Source: an uncultured Clostridia bacterium
GTDB taxonomy: Bacteria > Bacillota > Clostridia > Christensenellales > Aristaeellaceae
DNA: 9,614 bases
Reading direction: 5' to 3'
Assembly (NCBI GenBank): GCA_934636425.1
Contig: CAKUAV010000120.1
Span: 1-9,614, forward strand
In this document: positions 5,255 through 9,614 of the stretch, one piece after another
Numbering within the stretch: the first letter of the stretch is position 1
Layout: every line of letters begins with the position of its first letter
Notes under the pieces: model-generated
The model's database searches: none
Seen by the model: the letters and a program-made list of their open reading frames with translations, nothing else
What the model was told of the DNA's origin: nothing
Program-made: the position numbers and the translations under genes

Positions 5255-7054
5255 ATGTTTTGCAGCCATTGCGGAAAGAGCATCCGCGCCGAGGACGTCA
5301 ACTGCCCGCATTGCGGAGCGGCTCTGGGCGAGGAGCGCTTTGAGGGAAATATGTATACGTCGGCTCAGGCGCGCGTGCCTCTTGATCAGGTTGAGCGCGA
5401 TCCGGCGGACGGGACGAGCGCCTTTACGCGCACCGACTATATGTCCTATGACAACCAGCCCGAGGACGATCTGTATTCCAACACAACCTACCGTCCTCTG
5501 CTCTCCGACGAGGAGGACGCGTCCGGCGAGGACGAGGCCGAGACCTACGGCGGGGACGCGGCGCAGCAGTATGACGAGAGCGCCGGAGAAGAGAGCGGCG
5601 ATTATGCCGGCGAGGCCTATGCCGAGGACGAAGCGGCCTATGACGACTCCGTAGAAGACGAAGCCGGCGAAGTCTATCCGGAGGAAGAGCCGGCCGATGA
5701 CGCCGCCGAAACGGCCGCACAGACCAAAGCGCAGCGCGAGAGCGCGCCGGAACAGAGCGCCGAAAAGTACAAAATGCGCGAGCTGGCGCCCGCCCGCATC
5801 AGCCCGAAGGTGCAGCGCTATATGCGCGAGATGGAAGAGCGCAGGGCCATGAAGGCGGGCAAGGTCTCTCTGCGCGACCGGCTGGGTCTGGGCAAAAAGG
5901 AAGCGGCCTACGACGAGGACTACGAGGAGCCGGCGGCCGACATTCCGGGCTACGGGGGCGAGGCGCAGGGCGTCGAACTGGAGGAAGTGGCCGCTGGCGA
6001 GGCGGCTCAGGCCGAGGTTGCCGCCGACAATGTCGCCTATGACGAGCAGGCCGCAGACGGCGCGACGTTCAGCTCCGACGACGCGGCCTACGACGAGGCG
6101 GCCTATGAGGACGGCGCGTACGACGAGAGCCTTTACGATGACGAGGACGCGCCCGCCGAAAGGGGCGGCTTCAACTTTGCGGCCGTGCTGAATCAGATCA
6201 GAACCAACCGAAAGCTCCAAATCGGACTGGGCGCGGCGCTGGCGGTCGTGGTGCTGGTTTTCGGCATACGCTATCTTCTGTATGTCACCAGCAGCCTGGG
6301 CACGAAAATCGCGGGCGTGACGCACAGCGTGTATTCTCAGGGCATTAACCTGATCACCGAGTATTCGAGCGACGCCTATCGCGACAACATGGTCAAGAGC
6401 TGCGCGGTGAATCCGACCTATGCGCAGGAAGAGATGAGCAAGGACATGGCCGCCCTGAACGCGCTCAGGCCTGAAACGCCTCAGGAAAACGACGAGCTGT
6501 TCATCACCACGCTGACCATACTCCACGAGGCGGTCCAGACCGTGATCAAGGCCGACGCGCAGGCGCAGTATGACGGCACGAGCGACGCGCGCGCGGAAGC
6601 CTCCAAACAGGAATGGATGGTCGTGCAGGACGGCGTGGCGCAGCTGAAAAACGCCACGACGGTGGCGCAGCTGACGTCGCTGGCCGCTCAGGTGGAGAGC
6701 GCGGTCATGCCCACGCCCACGCCTTCTCCCGAGCCGGTCGTTACGCCCACGCCCGCGCCCGGCAGCGCCTACACCACGCTGCAGGAGAGCGGCGGCAAGA
6801 GCGAGGCGGCCAAGAAGCTGCAGGCGCGCCTGATCGAGCTGGGCTACCTGAACGACAAGGCCGACGGCTATTTCGGCGCAAAGACCACCGAGGCCGTGAA
6901 GAAGTTCCAGACGGCGGTCGGCATGACGGCTGACGGCATCGCCACGCCGGCGGTTCAGGAGGCGCTCTTCGCTTCCGACGCCCCCGCGGCCAGCGCGCCC
7001 GCCGATCCCGCGGCCAACGCCACCGATGCGCCCGCCGAGGGCGGCGAAAACTAA
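5255..7054 (+). CDS. Zinc-ribbon, single-pass membrane protein with C-terminal peptidoglycan-binding domain
   Basis: The protein has 599 residues. AAGGAGG lies seven bases before the ATG. Residues 3-20 form a zinc ribbon (C3-x2-C6 and C17-x2-C20, MFCSHCGKSIRAED...NCPHCGA). Residues 60-300 are disordered, very acidic and rich in Ala/Tyr (repeated AAYDE-like motifs), broken by a basic patch at about 165-210. One transmembrane helix spans about 323-344. The outer part has a helical segment (about 345-480), a Pro/Thr linker (PTPTPSPEPVVTPTPAP, from 486), and a PG_binding_1 domain at 506-572 (AAKKLQARLIELGYL, DGYFGAKTTEAVKKFQ, GIATPAVQEALF). A short Ala/Pro tail follows. The ribbon should sit in the cytoplasm and the PG-binding domain outside, so it could link wall and cytoplasm. 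No catalytic domain is visible, so a hydrolase role is not supported. It has its own promoter at 5170. Confidence 0.85.
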   Translation: MFCSHCGKSIRAEDVNCPHCGAALGEERFEGNMYTSAQARVPLDQVERDPADGTSAFTRTDYMSYDNQPEDDLYSNTTYRPLLSDEEDASGEDEAETYGGDAAQQYDESAGEESGDYAGEAYAEDEAAYDDSVEDEAGEVYPEEEPADDAAETAAQTKAQRESAPEQSAEKYKMRELAPARISPKVQRYMREMEERRAMKAGKVSLRDRLGLGKKEAAYDEDYEEPAADIPGYGGEAQGVELEEVAAGEAAQAEVAADNVAYDEQAADGATFSSDDAAYDEAAYEDGAYDESLYDDEDAPAERGGFNFAAVLNQIRTNRKLQIGLGAALAVVVLVFGIRYLLYVTSSLGTKIAGVTHSVYSQGINLITEYSSDAYRDNMVKSCAVNPTYAQEEMSKDMAALNALRPETPQENDELFITTLTILHEAVQTVIKADAQAQYDGTSDARAEASKQEWMVVQDGVAQLKNATTVAQLTSLAAQVESAVMPTPTPSPEPVVTPTPAPGSAYTTLQESGGKSEAAKKLQARLIELGYLNDKADGYFGAKTTEAVKKFQTAVGMTADGIATPAVQEALFASDAPAASAPADPAANATDAPAEGGEN

Positions 7055-7083
7055 ATCCGCACAAAAGACAACCCGTTCGACGG

Positions 7084-8583
7084 CTGCACTTCGGCGCGGG
7101 GAACATATTTCGGGGCTTTATCGCGGCGCTTCAGCAGAGGCTGCTGGACGCGAGACTGGCCGGTGAGGGAATCATCGCGGCGGATACATTCGACGGCGAG
7201 ATCATCGAGCGCATCTACGCGCCGTTCGACTGCCTGACCATGAACGTCACGCTGAACCCGGACGCCACAACCGAGCGGGAGATCATCGCATCGATTGCCG
7301 AGGGCGTGCGCGCCGACACGGCGGACAAGCAGTGCAGAGCGCGCCTTGCCGAGATATTTTCGCAGCCGACGCTTCAGATGGTCTCATTTACGATCACCGA
7401 GAAGGGCTATCAGCTGCGCGGCATGAATGGGGAGCTGCTTCCGGTCGCGAAGAGCGACATGAGCGCAGGGCCGGACGCGGCGCGCCACGCGATGAGCGTT
7501 GTGACGGCGATGCTCCTTGAGCGCTTCAGGGCGGGCGCGCAGCCCATCGCGCTGGTTTCCATGGACAACTGCAGCCGCAACGGCGAAAGACTCCGCGCCG
7601 CCGTGCTCGAAATCGCGCGCGCATGGCTGGAAAACGGATTTGTCGGACGGGACTTTGTGGATTACATTGAGGATGAGCGCCGCGTCCCGTGGAGTATGAT
7701 CGACAAGATCACGCCGCGCCCATCTCAGGCTGTCGAGGCTTCGCTGGCCGCCGACGGCATAGAGGACATGGCGCCGATCGTGACCGCGCGCGGCACATTC
7801 ATCGCGCCGTTTGTCAACGCGGAGCGCCCGCAGTATCTGGTCGTCGAGGATCGCTTCCCCAACGGACGGAGCGCGCTGGAAAAGGCGGGAGTGCATATGA
7901 CCGACCGCGACACCGTCAACCGCGCCGAGCGCATGAAGGTCACGGCCTGCCTGAATCCGCTGTATACGGCGCTGGCCGTATACGGCTGCCTGCTGCGCTA
8001 TACGCTGATACGCGACGAGATGAAGGACGAGGATCTATCGCGGCTGGTCAGGCGGCTGGGCTGCGACGAGGCGCTGCCGGTCGTGCCCGATCCGGGAATC
8101 ATCAGCCCGAGGGCCTTCATTGACGAGGTGGTGAACGAGCGCCTGCCCAATGTGTTCATGCCGGATGATCCGCGCCGAATCGCGACCGATACCTCTCAGA
8201 AGGTGGGCATACGCTTCGGCGAGACGATACGGGGCCATCTGGCCGCCGGGCGCGATCTGGACGCGCTGGTCGCCATACCGCTGGCCATCGCCGGCTGGCT
8301 GCGCTATCTTCTGGGCGTGGGCGACGACGCGCAGCCCATGGACGTTTCGCCCGACCCGATGAAGGACGCGCTTCAGGAAAAGCTGAAGGGCATAGAGGTC
8401 GGCAGGCCGGAAAGCTATCGCGGCCAGCTGCGCGAAATCCTCTCGAACGAGGCGATATTCGGCAGCGATCTGTGCCGATGCGGTCTGGCGGAGCGCATAG
8501 AGCGCTTCTTTGTCGAAGAAATTGCGGGCGCGGGCGCTGTGCGCGCGACGCTGCACAGGCATCTTTTCCCGGAAAGCAAATAA
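7084..8583 (+). CDS. Mannitol dehydrogenase-family NAD(P)-dependent oxidoreductase, start codon unresolved
   Basis: This family (mannitol dehydrogenases, fructuronate and tagaturonate reductases) interconverts sugar acids or polyols and ketoses with NAD(P). Counting from 7084, visible signatures are HFGAGNIFRGF (residues 2-12, the Rossmann GxGxxxRG), SMDNCSRNG (159-167), PWSMIDKITP (202-211) and KVTACLNPLYTALAVYG from Lys285, the active-site helix. From 7084 it would be 499 residues, the usual family length. The first ATG in frame is at 7240. It lacks a ribosome site and would delete the nucleotide-binding motif. The frame is open from 6934, but no ATG, GTG or TTG occurs before 7240. I therefore place the start provisionally at CTG 7084, where E. 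coli MtlD-type proteins also begin just before HFGAGN. The gene follows the zinc-ribbon stop by 29 bases. Tyr294 stands where relatives usually have the catalytic His. Substrate is unknown. Confidence 0.8.
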   Translation: MHFGAGNIFRGFIAALQQRLLDARLAGEGIIAADTFDGEIIERIYAPFDCLTMNVTLNPDATTEREIIASIAEGVRADTADKQCRARLAEIFSQPTLQMVSFTITEKGYQLRGMNGELLPVAKSDMSAGPDAARHAMSVVTAMLLERFRAGAQPIALVSMDNCSRNGERLRAAVLEIARAWLENGFVGRDFVDYIEDERRVPWSMIDKITPRPSQAVEASLAADGIEDMAPIVTARGTFIAPFVNAERPQYLVVEDRFPNGRSALEKAGVHMTDRDTVNRAERMKVTACLNPLYTALAVYGCLLRYTLIRDEMKDEDLSRLVRRLGCDEALPVVPDPGIISPRAFIDEVVNERLPNVFMPDDPRRIATDTSQKVGIRFGETIRGHLAAGRDLDALVAIPLAIAGWLRYLLGVGDDAQPMDVSPDPMKDALQEKLKGIEVGRPESYRGQLREILSNEAIFGSDLCRCGLAERIERFFVEEIAGAGAVRATLHRHLFPESK

Positions 8584-8609
8584 ACACCGTCATATTATCA
8601 CAGCTTTGG

Positions 8610-8643
8610 TCGCGCTCCGCATGACAATGCGGGGCGCGATTTG
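8610..8643 (+). terminator. Intrinsic terminator after the oxidoreductase gene
   Basis: TCGCGCTCCGCAT (8610-8622) pairs with ATGCGGGGCGCGA (8627-8639) over 13 bases with a single T-G wobble and a GACA tetraloop. TTTG follows. It lies 27 bases after the TAA at 8581. The T-run is short but the stem is strong. Confidence 0.7.
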
Positions 8644-8792
8644 CGTGGCGGCAGCGCCAATCCGGGACTATGAAAAGAGCTTCGGCGGCAGGCGCGAAGG
8701 CGCATGGAACTTGGAAGGGAAGCGGCGTAAGCGCGTGAGAAAAGCGAACAGCCCGCAGACGGGACTTGCTGCGCGAGCGCATGACAGCCCAC

Positions 8793-9148
8793 CTTCCGGG
8801 CGGCTTCCGTTTGGAACGCGTCAATTTCACCGTGCTGATTCGATCAGGATTATTTCGCGATGGGCGGGTTGGCGTGCTCTGCGCGGGGGAGGGCGTGAGA
8901 GGAATCGTCATGGCAGGCGAATCGGTTCGTTTGGATGAGAGCGGCTTTGAGGGACGCTTATCTTCCGGGCGGCTTCCGTTTGGAACGCGTCAATTTCGCC
9001 GTGCTGATTCGATCAAAGGATTATCCTGCGATTGCCTACGATGAGCGGGTATTTGGCGGGTGTGCTCTGCGATGACGGACGGGTGCGTGAGAGGAATCGT
9101 CATGGCAGGGCGAATTGGCTCGTTTGACTGAGAGCGGCTTTGAGGGAC
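8793..9148. repeat. Two imperfect tandem repeats of about 170-185 bp
   Basis: CTTCCGGGCGGCTTCCGTTT starts at 8793 and again at 8962 (step 169). It continues as GGAACGCGTCAATTTC(A/G)CC, then GTGCTGATTCGATCA. Both units end with GTGAGAGGAATCGTCATGGC, a CGAAT..G.TCGTTTG block and GAGCGGCTTTGAGGGAC (to 8955 and 9148). The second unit has small insertions. A weak partial third copy may lie near 9160 (CTGATCTGATCGGATTTCGTC). The whole 8644-9270 stretch has no supported gene; short open frames in it repeat with the units and show no domain. Confidence 0.75.
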
Positions 9149-9273
9149 AGACGCTGTGGCCGAACTGATCTGATCGGATTTCGTCGCGGCGTGAAATGTC
9201 CGCCTGCCGAAGGCGCTGCAAACCATGGCGGCGCTGCCTTTGGCGATGCTCCGAGACTTTGACCGCGCTTTGC

Positions 9274-9302
9274 TTGACAAGGCGGGGCGCGGTTGATACA
9301 AT
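9274..9302 (+). promoter_or_regulatory. Near-consensus sigma-A-type promoter of the YgjV-family gene
   Basis: A perfect TTGACA (9274-9279), a 17-base spacer and TACAAT (9297-9302) match the consensus at eleven of twelve positions. Transcription should start near 9309, which fits the GTG start at 9338 better than the ATG at 9323. Confidence 0.8.
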
Positions 9303-9337
9303 GAGGGAAAGAGCATTGCGCAATGGAGGGATGGACG

Positions 9338-9614
9338 GTGCGCCTGATTGCAGCGCAGGCATTCGGGATACTGGGCATGGCGATGAATATATCGTCCTAT
9401 CAGGCGAAGGAGCGGCGGCAGGTGATACTGGTTCAGCTCTTCGGCTCGACGTTTTTTGCGATCAATATGCTCATGCTGGGCGCGTATTCGGGCTTTCTGC
9501 TCAACGTGACGGGCATATTGCGCGCGCTGATCTATTCGAGAGATTTGGTCGCAAGGCGCGTGAATGTCTGGAACGCGGCGTTTGTCGCGCTGTATGCGCT
9601 CTCCTATGCGGCGG
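9338..9614 (+). CDS. YgjV-family inner membrane protein (3' partial)
   Basis: The frame is open to the end of the window. It reads M(V)RLIAAQAFGILGMAMNIS, then SYQAKERRQVILVQLFGSTF, then a second and third hydrophobic stretch with MLMLGAYSGFLLNVTGILRA and RVNVWNAAFVALYALSYAA. The pattern (AQ.FG..., a helix, a short basic loop with KERR, a helix with F..N/H...LG.Y.G, and N..R or RALIYS at the next loop) is that of the YgjV family, small membrane proteins of unknown function about 170-220 residues long. About 92 residues are present here. GGAGGG at 9325-9330 precedes the GTG at 9338 by seven bases, and the promoter predicts a start of transcription near 9309. An in-frame ATG at 9323 would add five residues (MEGWT) but would lie only about 14 bases into the transcript with a poor ribosome site. 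Confidence 0.75.
   Translation, partial: MRLIAAQAFGILGMAMNISSYQAKERRQVILVQLFGSTFFAINMLMLGAYSGFLLNVTGILRALIYSRDLVARRVNVWNAAFVALYALSYAA

Noticed and set aside
5129..6526. 465-codon minus-strand open frame
   Set aside because: It lies wholly antisense to the zinc-ribbon gene, whose promoter, ribosome site and domains are clear. Its low-complexity hydrophobic repeats mirror the acidic Ala/Asp/Glu codons on the other strand.
7045..7060. Programmed -1 frameshift joining the zinc-ribbon protein to the dehydrogenase
   Set aside because: GAAAAC before the TAA is not a full slippery heptamer, no downstream structure was evident, and a fusion of a wall-binding tail to a cytosolic enzyme makes little sense. 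It is kept only as a minor option.
7384..7896. 170-codon minus-strand frame, and similar frames up to 8911
   Set aside because: These are antisense shadows of the dehydrogenase gene, whose family motifs are on the plus strand.
8510..9044. Plus-strand frames sharing SGRLPFGTRQF peptides
   Set aside because: The similarity comes from the tandem DNA repeat. The step of 169 bases is not a multiple of three and no domain or ribosome site is present.

Overview
The window reads as a chromosomal segment from a GC-rich Firmicute, most likely a member of Clostridia. This is an inference from three things: a DUF896 (YnzC-like) gene, a clostridial-looking mannitol dehydrogenase-family protein, and clean TTGACA/TATAAT-type promoters with AGGAGG ribosome sites in otherwise GC-rich DNA. 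No rRNA, tRNA, transposase or CRISPR array was seen.

Region 1 (1-3190) is the decaying 3' end of an Rhs/YD-repeat (WapA-like) locus. It holds three pieces of Rhs sequence in a row. The first is the end of an Rhs core (the LYAYCGN motif) continuing into an AT-rich C-terminal tip, followed by a small exported protein. The second is a 303-codon core fragment (1219-2130) that stops at the LKSR end of the core, followed by an out-of-frame remnant of a related tip and a second small exported protein. The third is an 87-bp core remnant near 3044-3130. The order core, tip, small secreted protein is repeated, as in polymorphic-toxin cassette arrays. The two tips share a Cys/His motif; their activity is unknown. 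Between the second and third pieces lie a 16-codon ORF with a perfect Shine-Dalgarno site, a perfect 22-bp palindrome and a terminator-like hairpin.

Region 2 (3190-4603) returns to GC-rich host-like sequence. It has a minus-strand DUF896 gene with a downstream hairpin. A plus-strand promoter diverges from it, with a structured leader, and leads to a two-helix membrane protein with an Ada-like H/C-C-x2-C metal-binding tail.

Region 3 (4604-5254) is non-coding. It holds three imperfect tandem repeats of about 140 bp, two hairpins, and a strong promoter for the next gene.

Region 4 (5255-8583) encodes a 599-residue single-pass membrane protein with a cytoplasmic zinc ribbon and a C-terminal peptidoglycan-binding domain. 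Thirty bases later comes a mannitol dehydrogenase-family oxidoreductase. Its Rossmann motif lies in an open frame that contains no ATG, GTG or TTG start.

Region 5 (8584-9614) holds a terminator, a second imperfect tandem repeat (two units of about 170 bp), a near-consensus promoter, and the 5' part of a YgjV-family membrane protein that runs off the window.

The genes after 3400 look like ordinary housekeeping or envelope genes with separate promoters. The Rhs region is the accessory part and the best candidate for uncharacterised biology.
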